Made by a program: the position numbers and the translations under genes. Below are positions 52,150-59,527 of a stretch of DNA of 64,000 nt, one piece after another. The notes under the pieces were generated by a model, which saw only the letters and a program-made list of their open reading frames with translations, had not been told where the DNA came from and searched no databases. The stretch spans positions 2,170,001 through 2,234,000 of the forward strand of contig NZ_OZ245776.1 of assembly GCF_965227735.1 (NCBI RefSeq), read 5' to 3'. The stretch comes from Larkinella sp965227735. Its GTDB lineage: Bacteria; Bacteroidota; Bacteroidia; Cytophagales; Spirosomataceae. Each line of letters starts with the position of its first letter. The stretch's first letter is position 1.

Positions 52150-52442
52150 GGTTTCGGGCTTAGCTAATGGTAACGGGTCAGAAGGGAGTGGTTCCCCGGG
52201 AAAGCGTGTGGCTGTTTATCGTTTCAATATTAGGAAAAGTACTAAAGAAATGACGCTGCATCAACATCTTTGTATTAAGAAAAAGTAAACCCCTGCGATT
52301 AGAATAGACGCCCATTTTTTATTCCCTGGTTCACAAACTGGCAAAAAGCGATCAAGCCCATCCAAAACCCACGATTACATTCAGCGTTCATCCTTTAAAA
52401 ATTTGCATTTACGTCTCCAGCACTTCCGCTTTTTTTCACCAA

Positions 52443-52471
52443 AAAAGCAGGAGTCATCGACCCCTGCTTTT
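52443..52471. terminator. Hairpin terminator of the USP operon
   Basis: AAAAGCAGG (52443-52451) and CCTGCTTTT (52463-52471) make a 9-bp stem flanked by A's and T's. It follows the minus-strand USP gene ending at 52498. Confidence 0.7.
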
Positions 52472-52497
52472 CCATCAATCCATCCTAGCTTACTTTC

Positions 52498-53373
52498 TTA
52501 CGCTTCGTCAAAGAAGGGTTTCTCTGCCGATTCACCCCGGCTAACTGGCTCCGGGTCATACAGGGCCAGCAGCGGAACAGGCGGGCGGAAGGCCAGCCGA
52601 CGCGTCAGGCTGCGGTTCCAGACCGCGTCCATCAGCGTTTTCCGGTGCGGAACGGTCACCAGCAAATCGACGGAATGTGTGGTCAGGTAGGTGTTGATCC
52701 CGTGTTCCACTTCATCGTCCATAATAAAATACGGCCCGGTTTCCACCGAATCGAATACCTGCGCGAGCCGCTGGTTGTAGTCATCAAACGCTTCGCCGAC
52801 CAGCTTCGGCGTCTGGCTGTTCACGATGGACAAGGCCGTCAGACGCGCGCTTTTCCGCGTTACCAGTTCATTGAGCGGTTCCAAACAGGGCACATGCTGG
52901 AGCGTACTGGAGTCGGTGGCCAGCACCACCTCCCGAACGGGTCGGATGGTGATGGTATGGGGCACCACCAGCACGTTGGTTTTGGCGTGCCGAACCAGCC
53001 CGGTGGCCACGCTTCCCAAAACCGCCATGAATCCGGAGCCACTGGCGCCCACCACCACGTAGTCGAACGACTCCTGCTCCAGAGCCGCTTCCACCGCCCC
53101 GATGGGACTCCCGGGGGCGGTTCTAATCTGGTAGGAATGAAACGGCGGGTGGTAGTTGGCCATCAGTTCCGACAGCATTTCCTGCAGGCTGCGGTAGGCA
53201 TTTTGTTCGGCCTCTTCCATCAGAAACGTTGTGCCATACATGGTATCGGATTCGAGCGGATACGCGTGCAGCAGACTGAATTCGACGGCCGTGTCGTCAA
53301 ACAGAGCCTGGGCAAAGTGAATCGCTTTTTTCGATGCTTCCGAGAAGTCGGTTAGCAACAGTATCTTTTTCAT
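52498..53373 (-). CDS. Universal stress protein, tandem UspA domains
   Basis: 291 residues. Domain 1: MKKILLLTDFSEASKKAIHF, then the nucleotide-binding loop VVVGASGSGFMAVLGSVATG and KTNVLVVPH. Domain 2 is degenerate: VVLATDSSTLQHVP with VTVPHRKTLMDAVWNRSLTR and no G-x2-G loop, so only the first half probably binds ATP. It is the last of three same-strand genes (54588 to 52498) that I take as one operon, with gaps of 51 and 99 bases and a terminator behind. Confidence 0.9.
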   Translation of the reverse strand: MKKILLLTDFSEASKKAIHFAQALFDDTAVEFSLLHAYPLESDTMYGTTFLMEEAEQNAYRSLQEMLSELMANYHPPFHSYQIRTAPGSPIGAVEAALEQESFDYVVVGASGSGFMAVLGSVATGLVRHAKTNVLVVPHTITIRPVREVVLATDSSTLQHVPCLEPLNELVTRKSARLTALSIVNSQTPKLVGEAFDDYNQRLAQVFDSVETGPYFIMDDEVEHGINTYLTTHSVDLLVTVPHRKTLMDAVWNRSLTRRLAFRPPVPLLALYDPEPVSRGESAEKPFFDEA

Positions 53374-53472
53374 AACCAGGGAATAAGGGTTTTCTTTTCT
53401 CCTGCAATTTCAATGCCGCTAAAAACCGTCTTGGTGAGTTTTCGGCACAGCAGGGCCTTAAAACTACCAATT

Positions 53473-54291
53473 TTATACAATCGCCAAAACCGGCACGTCA
53501 GATTGCCGCGCCATCTGCTGGGTGTTGCTTTCCAGAATGGAAAACAGAAACCGGTTGTGGGATTTGGGCAACATCATAACCAGGTCCGCACGGTTCTCCT
53601 GCGTAAACTCCAGAATGGTCCGGGTCAGGTCGTCTCCACCGACAACCGTTACCGTGTGCGGGCGGTGCCGGAGCAGGTCCCGAACGGCTTCCGCAGCCTG
53701 CTGAATGGCGGGGTCGGCGGGTTTGTCACTGACGCCGAGGATGTTCAGAAACGCATCGAACCGGGTGGCAAACCGCAGAACACCATCCAGCGCCAGGGCA
53801 TCGACCGGTTTTCCGAAATCAATCGCCACGACGATGTTTTTGAACGGCACAAAATGGGCCGCTGGCGGCACCAGCAGCAAAGGCACCAGCGTGTGCAGAA
53901 TCATTTCCGTGGCCTGGCTCCCAAAATACCGCGCACCGGGCGAGTTGGCACCGGCGGTGCCCATCACCAGCAAATCCGCCTTTTCTTCCTTCACCACCGC
54001 GTTGATGGTTTCCAGCGTCGCGCCCTCCCGGGCCTTGACCGAGATCGTCAGGCGGCCACCCGCAGCGGTTTGCATTTTGTCCCGCAACCGGTAGAGTTTC
54101 CGCCGGGCGCTCACTTTATTTTTTTCCTCCATGGGCGTAAACACGGCCTGCAAAGCCGGGATACGGAGCGGATGGTGGTAGACGTTCAGCAGAACCAGCC
54201 GGGCCTTGAGAAGCGTGGCAAGCTGGAGGGCAAAGTCCGACGCGGGCTTGGCACTTTTGGAAAAATCTGTCGCTAGAACAATGGTTTTCAT
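53473..54291 (-). CDS. Universal stress protein, tandem UspA domains
   Basis: 272 residues. Domain 1: KTIVLATDFSKSAKPASDFA and the loop LLVMGTAGANSPGARYFGSQ with a complete G-x2-G-x-type nucleotide site. Domain 2: NIVVAIDFGKPVDALALDGV with LVMMLPKSHNRFLFSILESN, where the glycine loop is absent, and SDVPVLAIV at the end. One active and one degenerate half is a common layout. It is downstream of the FixH-like small gene and upstream of the second USP gene. Confidence 0.91.
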   Translation of the reverse strand: MKTIVLATDFSKSAKPASDFALQLATLLKARLVLLNVYHHPLRIPALQAVFTPMEEKNKVSARRKLYRLRDKMQTAAGGRLTISVKAREGATLETINAVVKEEKADLLVMGTAGANSPGARYFGSQATEMILHTLVPLLLVPPAAHFVPFKNIVVAIDFGKPVDALALDGVLRFATRFDAFLNILGVSDKPADPAIQQAAEAVRDLLRHRPHTVTVVGGDDLTRTILEFTQENRADLVMMLPKSHNRFLFSILESNTQQMARQSDVPVLAIV

Positions 54292-54342
54292 TGGTAAAAG
54301 TAGGGTTGAAGTGGGGGCATGCAGAAAATGCCTTTGCCCCGT

Positions 54343-54588
54343 TTAGTGGATAACAATATCTTTTTCGGCCCAGTAATGACGTTTTCCATCCCACCAGTCC
54401 AGAATGACGTGCCAGAGCCCGCTGCTCAGTTGCTGCGTTGAAACCACCTGCCGGGGCCGTTGATTCGGCTGAACCACCAGATGAACTTCTTCGCTGTGCT
54501 CAAATCGTTTCTGAAAAATCACTTCCGCTTTCCGGAAGGAGACGGGCAGCACAAAGGCCAGTTGATGTTGGGCGGGTTCAAAAGTCAT
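54343..54588 (-). CDS. Small FixH-like protein heading the USP genes
   Basis: 81 residues, no membrane helix and no signal. The C-terminal GLWHVILDWWDGKRHYWAEK recalls the C-terminal half of FixH, a copper/cbb3-oxidase assembly protein that normally has an N-terminal membrane helix. The N-terminal part (FVLPVSFRKAEVIFQKRFEH) is beta-rich. I rate the FixH link as weak. It is the first gene after the divergent region with the TGAC-N4-ATCA dyad, so it probably shares regulation with the two USP genes. A ccoI-type gene 5 kb away makes the FixH idea worth testing. Confidence 0.55.
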   Translation of the reverse strand: MTFEPAQHQLAFVLPVSFRKAEVIFQKRFEHSEEVHLVVQPNQRPRQVVSTQQLSSGLWHVILDWWDGKRHYWAEKDIVIH

Positions 54589-54691
54589 GGCGGTCTGGGT
54601 GGTTTAGGGCTGGATCAGGACTTTCATTCAATCTGTCGCAAAGCTAAAGCCCCCGCTCCGGTAACGCCCTGATATTCATTCGCCCAAAAGC

Positions 54692-54703
54692 TGACATAAA
54701 TCA
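54692..54703. promoter_or_regulatory. Candidate Crp/Fnr-type box between USP operon and L,D-transpeptidase
   Basis: TGA-CATAAA-TCA, within CTGACATAAATCACC, lies in the divergent 211-base region about 100 bases from either start codon, so one site could control both directions. Same TGAC-N4-ATCA form as at ppsA and hemN/ccoI. Confidence 0.4.
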
Positions 54704-54799
54704 CCTCGCCTGCCTATTATCATTAGCACTTCCCAGGCTGCGATCCCCTTCCTTTGATACCGGTTACCGCACCGATGCCGTCCACTCTTACCGCAACCG

Positions 54800-55924
54800 A
54801 TGAATCTAAAAACGCTTTGGGTCCTCCTGGTTCTCATGACCACCCGGTTTCCGGCCGTGGTGGGTCAAACCCTTCCTGAATGGCAAAATCTGCTGTATCG
54901 GTCGGGGCTGGACACCACCGGGGTTCGGCTGGACAGCACCAGCCTGAGTCGGCTGGCGTATGAACTGGCCTACGGAAACCGCCCCAACCGGCTGATTTAC
55001 TGGAACCTGCCGGAACAGATCGATTCGGCCCGCGTCGACCGGGTGGTTGAGCGGATTCGGATGAAAGCCCCCGACTGGGTGGCCCAATGGCACTCACTGG
55101 AGCCGGTTTTCGAGCCCTACCAAAGGCTGCGGGCGGGGTTGGACTCGTTGATGTTTTCCGGTGGCGATTCGATTCCGCGCTGGCAAGAAATCAAAACCGC
55201 CCTGAACAATTACCGCTGGCTGAATCGGGTGGATTCGGACCTGGTGGTGGTGGTCAACATTCCTTCCGCAACGCTTCGGGTTTTGAATCGCCAGGGGAAC
55301 GAAGTGCTGCAGTCGCGGGTGATTGTCGGCAGTCCCCGCACCCCGACGCCCCTTTTCGGCGCGCAACTCACCCGAATCATTACGTACCCGTACTGGAATG
55401 TGCCACGTTCGATCGCCGTCAAGGAGTTTCTGCCGAAAATCAAACGCAATCCGGCGGGGTTTCTGGATGCAATGAAACTACAGGTACTCGATGCAAAGGG
55501 GAAAATTGTTGCGCCTGAATCCGTGAACTGGACGGCGCTTTCGGCCCAAAATTTCCCGTATCGGCTGCGCCAGTCTACCGGTTGCGATAACGCGCTGGGC
55601 GTAATGAAGTTCGACGTAAACAGTCCGTTTGATATTTACCTGCACGACACCAACCACCGGGAGTTGTTCAGCAATAGTCGGCGGTTTTTGAGCCACGGCT
55701 GCATCCGCGTGGCCAAACCGGTCGAACTGGCGAATCTGCTGCTGGCGTCGCCGTATTTCAAACCGGCTTTTCTGGAAAGCCGTCAGGTCAGTCTTCCCTC
55801 CCGAACCGTTCCTTTACCCGGCCCGGTTCCGGTCCTTATTCAGTACCAAACCGTCGATGTAAACTCGGCCGGCACGCTGGTTTTTTACCCGGATGTGTAC
55901 GGCTGGCAAACCGTAAAACGCTAA
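54800..55924 (+). CDS. L,D-transpeptidase (YkuD)
   Basis: 374 residues with a signal peptide (LKTLWVLLVLMTTRFPAVVG). The YkuD domain covers about residues 145-310: VVVVNIPSATLRVLNRQGNE at its start and the catalytic FDIYLHDTNHRELFSNSRRF with SHGCIRVAKPVEL (HxDx...SHGCxR; Cys nucleophile). The N-terminal 130 residues are helical as in YcbB-type enzymes. It makes 3-3 cross-links in peptidoglycan or anchors proteins to it, in the periplasm. It is divergent from the USP operon, and the PPOX gene follows 5 bases after its stop. Confidence 0.94.
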   Translation: MNLKTLWVLLVLMTTRFPAVVGQTLPEWQNLLYRSGLDTTGVRLDSTSLSRLAYELAYGNRPNRLIYWNLPEQIDSARVDRVVERIRMKAPDWVAQWHSLEPVFEPYQRLRAGLDSLMFSGGDSIPRWQEIKTALNNYRWLNRVDSDLVVVVNIPSATLRVLNRQGNEVLQSRVIVGSPRTPTPLFGAQLTRIITYPYWNVPRSIAVKEFLPKIKRNPAGFLDAMKLQVLDAKGKIVAPESVNWTALSAQNFPYRLRQSTGCDNALGVMKFDVNSPFDIYLHDTNHRELFSNSRRFLSHGCIRVAKPVELANLLLASPYFKPAFLESRQVSLPSRTVPLPGPVPVLIQYQTVDVNSAGTLVFYPDVYGWQTVKR

Positions 55925-55929
55925 ATCCG

Positions 55930-56379
55930 ATGTTAACCGAACTTACCAACGAAGTAATGGACTCCATGCTGGTCAATCAGTATATTGGCCGCATCGGTTG
56001 TGCCGCCGACAACCGGATTCTGATCGAACCCGTCATGTATTTCTACGACGGACATGCCATTCTGGGCCTCACCCGCGAAGGCACCAAAACCCAGTTGCTG
56101 CGCAAGAATCCGCACGTCGCTTTCGAAATCGACGAAATGATCAGTCCGGGTCTCTGGCACAGCGTGGTCATCGAAGGGTTGTTTGAAGAATTGCAGGGTG
56201 ATGACCGGGATTACGCCCTGTATCTGCTCGAACACCGCAAAATCCCGGTTTTTGCCGGTGAAAAAATGGGGTATCCCGGCGAAAAAGAACCGGTCGATCA
56301 CAACGTCGTCTACCCGGTGGTCTACCGAATTCAGATTCAGAGCAAAACCGGCCGGTGTTATACCCACTCGCTAACCTGA
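55930..56379 (+). CDS. Pyridoxamine 5'-phosphate oxidase-family protein
   Basis: 149 residues of the split-barrel flavin-binding family. MLTELTNEVMDSMLVNQYIG and RIGCAADNRILIEPVMYFYD mark the barrel; ILGLTREGTKTQLLRKNPHV is the phosphate-binding segment; FEIDEMISPGLWHSVVIEGL follows. This small group binds FMN, F420 or haem in different bacteria, and the cofactor cannot be chosen here. It starts 5 bases after the L,D-transpeptidase stop, so the two are co-transcribed. In actinobacterial and proteobacterial oxygen-limitation regulons this family often appears with USPs. Confidence 0.88.
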   Translation: MLTELTNEVMDSMLVNQYIGRIGCAADNRILIEPVMYFYDGHAILGLTREGTKTQLLRKNPHVAFEIDEMISPGLWHSVVIEGLFEELQGDDRDYALYLLEHRKIPVFAGEKMGYPGEKEPVDHNVVYPVVYRIQIQSKTGRCYTHSLT

Positions 56380-56475
56380 CGATGATCAGCCGGTTACCTC
56401 TCATCCGTCATTCTCTTTTTCCCGATTCTGAAGGAGTTTTATACCGGTTTATACGCTCCTTCACTTACCAAGACG

Positions 56476-57168
56476 ATGAAACGGATTACTTCAGTAGGAA
56501 TCATGCTCGGCCTGTTGCTGGTCGGCTGCGCGGGGGCATCGGCCCAGACCGTCCGGGGTAGTATCGGCTTTTTTCAGATGGGCTACCTCAATGCCCCGCA
56601 ATCCGGTGTTGTCGCCCAAGCCTTCGCTCCCGACTGGTTTCCCACGCTCCACAACCATTTCATCTACAGCGGAGGAGAAGGGTGGCTACGCCGAAACCGG
56701 TTGATGGCCGGTTTCAGCGCGTCGGCTCTGACGGCCCGCAGCATTTCGGTTCAGCAAACCCGCGTCGAACGCGTGGCTGGTCTGGGGCAGCTCAAGCTGG
56801 GCTACGTGCTGTTCGACAACCGTCGGTATCTGCTCTATTCGTCTTTTAGTCAGGGGTTTTCGTCATCCGTCATCAGCATCAACCAGTCGGGTTCGGAGCC
56901 GGTGGTGTGGATGCTACCCAGCCATTCCACCGATCTGGCGGTTCATTTCAACCACTTGATCGCCCGCAATCCGTCCGACAATCCGGATGAAGTCCGGGGC
57001 CTCTGGCTGGGGTTGCGCGTTGGGTATCTGGTCAGTTCGAAATCCGCCCACTGGGTACAAATTCCGGAAGGTGTTCAACACCAGTTCAAGCCGACGTATG
57101 CCCTCAACGGCCTGTATGGAAACCTGTCCATCGGCGGGGGCCGATTCCGTTATCCTCACGCTTTGTAA
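56476..57168 (+). CDS. Exported envelope protein, probable beta-barrel
   Basis: 230 residues with an N-terminal signal (MKRITSVGIMLGLLLVGCAG). The LVGC could be a lipobox, but ASAQ three residues later also fits signal peptidase I. The mature part shows alternating aromatic and polar strands (LGQLKLGYVLFDNRRYLLYS, GLWLGLRVGYLVSSKSAHWV) and ends GGGRFRYPHAL, suggesting a small outer-membrane barrel. No family recognised. The membrane protein gene follows after 19 bases, probably in the same transcript. Confidence 0.7.
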   Translation: MKRITSVGIMLGLLLVGCAGASAQTVRGSIGFFQMGYLNAPQSGVVAQAFAPDWFPTLHNHFIYSGGEGWLRRNRLMAGFSASALTARSISVQQTRVERVAGLGQLKLGYVLFDNRRYLLYSSFSQGFSSSVISINQSGSEPVVWMLPSHSTDLAVHFNHLIARNPSDNPDEVRGLWLGLRVGYLVSSKSAHWVQIPEGVQHQFKPTYALNGLYGNLSIGGGRFRYPHAL

Positions 57169-57187
57169 CCGTTTTTCAAAAACCGCT

Positions 57188-57718
57188 ATGTTTTTCTCCC
57201 TCACTTTTTTCTGGACGGCCTATACCGTCGCCAATCTGCTGTTCATCGTCGCCATCTGGGGAAGCAAACGCTGGCCCCGAACCACCCGGCTGTTTTTTCT
57301 GCTGCTGTTTGGCTGGGCCGCCTGGTTCAATGCATCGATGGCCTTAACGTCCCCTTCGGTGTATCAGGATTACGCCGACACTGCCATTCCGCTGTATCGC
57401 TGGTTTATCCTGGGACCGTTTGTAACCATCATCAGGCCCATGATCCTGGTGATTGCCGCCGGTCAGGCCCTGATTGCCGGGTCGATGCTTCTGAAAGGAG
57501 ATCTTTTTAAACTGGGTTGCTGGGATGGGCTGGTTTTCGGGCTGGCCATTGCGCCACTGGGATTGTATGCGGCTTTTCCGGCAACGGTTCTCATGGCCAT
57601 TGCCTTTTACCGGCTGCAGAAAAACCACGACAATACGTATTTTTGGGAGACCAAAAACGAAAAACCGGGGAGAAAGCCGATCCGGGAAGCCTTTTATACC
57701 CGGCACGCGGCCTCCTGA
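57188..57718 (+). CDS. Multi-helix membrane protein, unknown
   Basis: 176 residues from the ATG at 57188, chosen because the frame upstream overlaps the previous gene. Four membrane segments: FFWTAYTVANLLFIVAIWGS, TRLFFLLLFGWAAWFNASMA, PMILVIAAGQALIAGSML and LVFGLAIAPLGLYAAFPATV. The C-terminus is basic and polar. No family recognised. It probably forms a pair with the preceding envelope protein. The region behind it (57719-58033) is filled with palindromic repeats and holds no gene. Confidence 0.75.
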   Translation: MFFSLTFFWTAYTVANLLFIVAIWGSKRWPRTTRLFFLLLFGWAAWFNASMALTSPSVYQDYADTAIPLYRWFILGPFVTIIRPMILVIAAGQALIAGSMLLKGDLFKLGCWDGLVFGLAIAPLGLYAAFPATVLMAIAFYRLQKNHDNTYFWETKNEKPGRKPIREAFYTRHAAS

Positions 57719-57744
57719 AACCTCTACCGCTGACGACCCCTCCA

Positions 57745-57815
57745 CCGCTGACAGGGTCTTTGACCGCTGTCAGGGTGTCGGCAGCCCTGACAGCGGTCAA
57801 AGACCCTGTCAGCGG
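57745..57815. repeat. 31-bp perfect inverted repeat
   Basis: The arms 57745-57775 and 57785-57815 are exact reverse complements over 31 bases (each contains GGGTCTTTGACCGCTGTCAG or its complement), with a 9-base loop. It would fold into an extremely stable hairpin after the membrane-protein gene. The motif CCGCTGACAGG recurs within and at 57963-58026. It may also end transcription of the upstream genes. Confidence 0.8.
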
Positions 57816-57962
57816 CTTAACGCTTCTTGATAAATGACTCCGTTTCGTTCTACCACAAACCCCTGAATAGAAGAGCTATTACGTTCTTGAATTAGAATCG
57901 ACTAAGGCAGTCCACGCCCCCCAGTCTTCTAAAGAGGGCGCTTTAAGAGCGGGCCACCGCCA

Positions 57963-58026
57963 CCGCTGACAGGCTCTTCGACCGCTGTCAGGGTGTCGGC
58001 TCCCTTTCAGCGGCTTAACGCTTCTT
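57963..58026. repeat. Degenerate second copy of the CCGCTGACAGG palindrome
   Basis: CCGCTGACAGG, CGACCGCTGTCAGGGTGTCG and the tail GCGGCTTAACGCTTCTT repeat the unit at 57745-57832, but the right arm is shortened so the hairpin is incomplete. It abuts the end of hemN (stop at 58034). Two related units 218 bases apart suggest a local duplication. Confidence 0.65.
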
Positions 58027-58033
58027 CAAACTT

Positions 58034-59395
58034 CTAAACCGTCTGCGAAAACAACCGCGTCCGGGGCTGGGCCTGGTTGAGCCGCGCATCGAACGCCATG
58101 CAGATATTCCGCAGGAAGGGCCGTCCTTCGGGCAGCACCCGCAAGCCTTCCGCATTGAAATCGATCAACCCATCAAACCGGAACGACTCCAGCCGGTCGC
58201 ACAACACCGCCCACTCGTCTTCCGTCCAGCCATCCCAGTTCCAGCGGGTTTCGCCCTGGCACATGATGTTCAGAATCTGCCGGCGCAGAAATTGATCCTG
58301 CTGGCTCAGGACATGGCCGCGCAGCAGCGGCAGTTCGCCCACCCGAACCCGACTGAGATACGCATCCAGGTCTTTTTCATTCTGGGCAAACGCCGACCAG
58401 ACATCGCCGATGGACGAGGTTCCGAGGCCAATCAGGACACGGGTCTGGGTCGTGGTGTAGCCCATGAAATTCCGGTGCAGCGTCCCGGTTTGCAGGGCTT
58501 TGAACAAGGGATCGTGCGGCAGGGCAAAATGGTCGATGCCAATTTCGACGTACCCCGCCTGTTCCAGCAACGCCCGCCCGGTTTCGTAAAGAATCCGTTT
58601 CTGCTCACCCGACGGCAGGTCTTCGTCCCGAAAACCGCGTTGCCCGTTGCCCTTGATCCAGGGAACGTGCGCGTAGGAATAAAACGCAATGCGGTCGGGC
58701 CGCAGCATCAGGGTTTTGTAGAACGTATCGGTAATGGAATCAGGCGTCTGAAACGGCAGTCCAAACACGATGTCGTGGCTAATCGATTGGTAGCCCATCT
58801 GGCTGGCCCAGGTCGTCACCTGCTGCACGTTTTCGAACGGCTGAAGCCGATGAATGGCCTTTTGTACCACCGGGTCGTAGTCCTGAACGCCGAAGCTGAC
58901 CCGCCGAAAGCCAAACTGATAAAGTACCCGCAGGTGTTGACGGGTCGTGTTGTTCGGATGGCCTTCCCAGCCGTAATCCGGAGATTCGGTGGGCGTGGCC
59001 CGTTCGAAAATGCCCGTCAGCAGCCGTTCAAGTTGGTCGGGGGCAAAAAAACTGGGCGTTCCTCCCCCCAGGTGCAGTTCGGCGATCCGGGGCCGTTCGG
59101 GCAACAAATCGCAATAGAGATTCCATTCCGCCAAAACCGCATCGATGTACGGTGTTTCGACGCTGTGGTTGCGGGTGATGCGTTTGTTGCAACCGCAAAA
59201 CGTACACAGGCTTTCGCAATACGGCAGGTGAATATACAGGCTCAAACCGGTCGTGCTGTTGCTGATCGAAACCGCCCGTTTGAGATTTTGCACCCAGGCG
59301 GTTTCGCTGAACGTGGTTTCGTCCCAGAACGGCACGGTTGGGTAACTCGTGTAGCGCGGGCCGGGAACGTCGTATTTTTGAATGAGAGACTGCAT
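58034..59395 (-). CDS. hemN: Oxygen-independent coproporphyrinogen III oxidase
   Basis: 453 residues, the usual length of true HemN. The radical-SAM cluster is SLYIHLPYCESLCTFCGCNK (CxxxCxxC plus the extra Cys), LHLGGGTPSFF binds S-adenosylmethionine and the N-terminal QKYDVPGPRYTSYPTVPFWD is characteristic of HemN rather than HemW. HVPWIKGNGQRGF and FMGYTTTQTRVLIGLGTSSI are also HemN-specific. It makes protoporphyrinogen IX without oxygen, in the cytoplasm. It is divergent from ccoI across 132 bases with a candidate Crp/Fnr box, a logical pairing because both serve low-oxygen respiration. Confidence 0.97.
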   Translation of the reverse strand: MQSLIQKYDVPGPRYTSYPTVPFWDETTFSETAWVQNLKRAVSISNSTTGLSLYIHLPYCESLCTFCGCNKRITRNHSVETPYIDAVLAEWNLYCDLLPERPRIAELHLGGGTPSFFAPDQLERLLTGIFERATPTESPDYGWEGHPNNTTRQHLRVLYQFGFRRVSFGVQDYDPVVQKAIHRLQPFENVQQVTTWASQMGYQSISHDIVFGLPFQTPDSITDTFYKTLMLRPDRIAFYSYAHVPWIKGNGQRGFRDEDLPSGEQKRILYETGRALLEQAGYVEIGIDHFALPHDPLFKALQTGTLHRNFMGYTTTQTRVLIGLGTSSIGDVWSAFAQNEKDLDAYLSRVRVGELPLLRGHVLSQQDQFLRRQILNIMCQGETRWNWDGWTEDEWAVLCDRLESFRFDGLIDFNAEGLRVLPEGRPFLRNICMAFDARLNQAQPRTRLFSQTV

Positions 59396-59447
59396 ACGGT
59401 TTGGAGATTAGCGCACCAAAATTGGCGGAGATTCGCACGCCATACCC

Positions 59448-59459
59448 TGACCGGTATCA
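59448..59459. promoter_or_regulatory. Candidate Crp/Fnr-type box between hemN and ccoI
   Basis: TGA-CCGGTA-TCA within CCTGACCGGTATCACTC. It lies in the divergent 132-base region, 52 bases from the hemN ATG and about 70 from the ccoI ATG. In other bacteria hemN and ccoI are standard Fnr targets. A short CTGACG/CGTCAG hairpin follows at 59469-59482. Confidence 0.42.
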
Positions 59460-59527
59460 CTCGCTTTGCTGACGCTCGTCAGGGTTTAACATGCTGTTCC
59501 GCCCCAACTTGCCAGGAAAAAGACGGT

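Noticed and set aside
57745..57815. Phage or plasmid attachment site
   Set aside because: No integrase or tRNA gene nearby; a repeat element or terminator explains it better.
58292..59527. Open frame on the plus strand, continuous with ccoI, through the whole hemN antisense strand
   Set aside because: hemN on the other strand has full radical-SAM motifs; the translated antisense part has no domain, and recognisable ccoI sequence begins at 59528.
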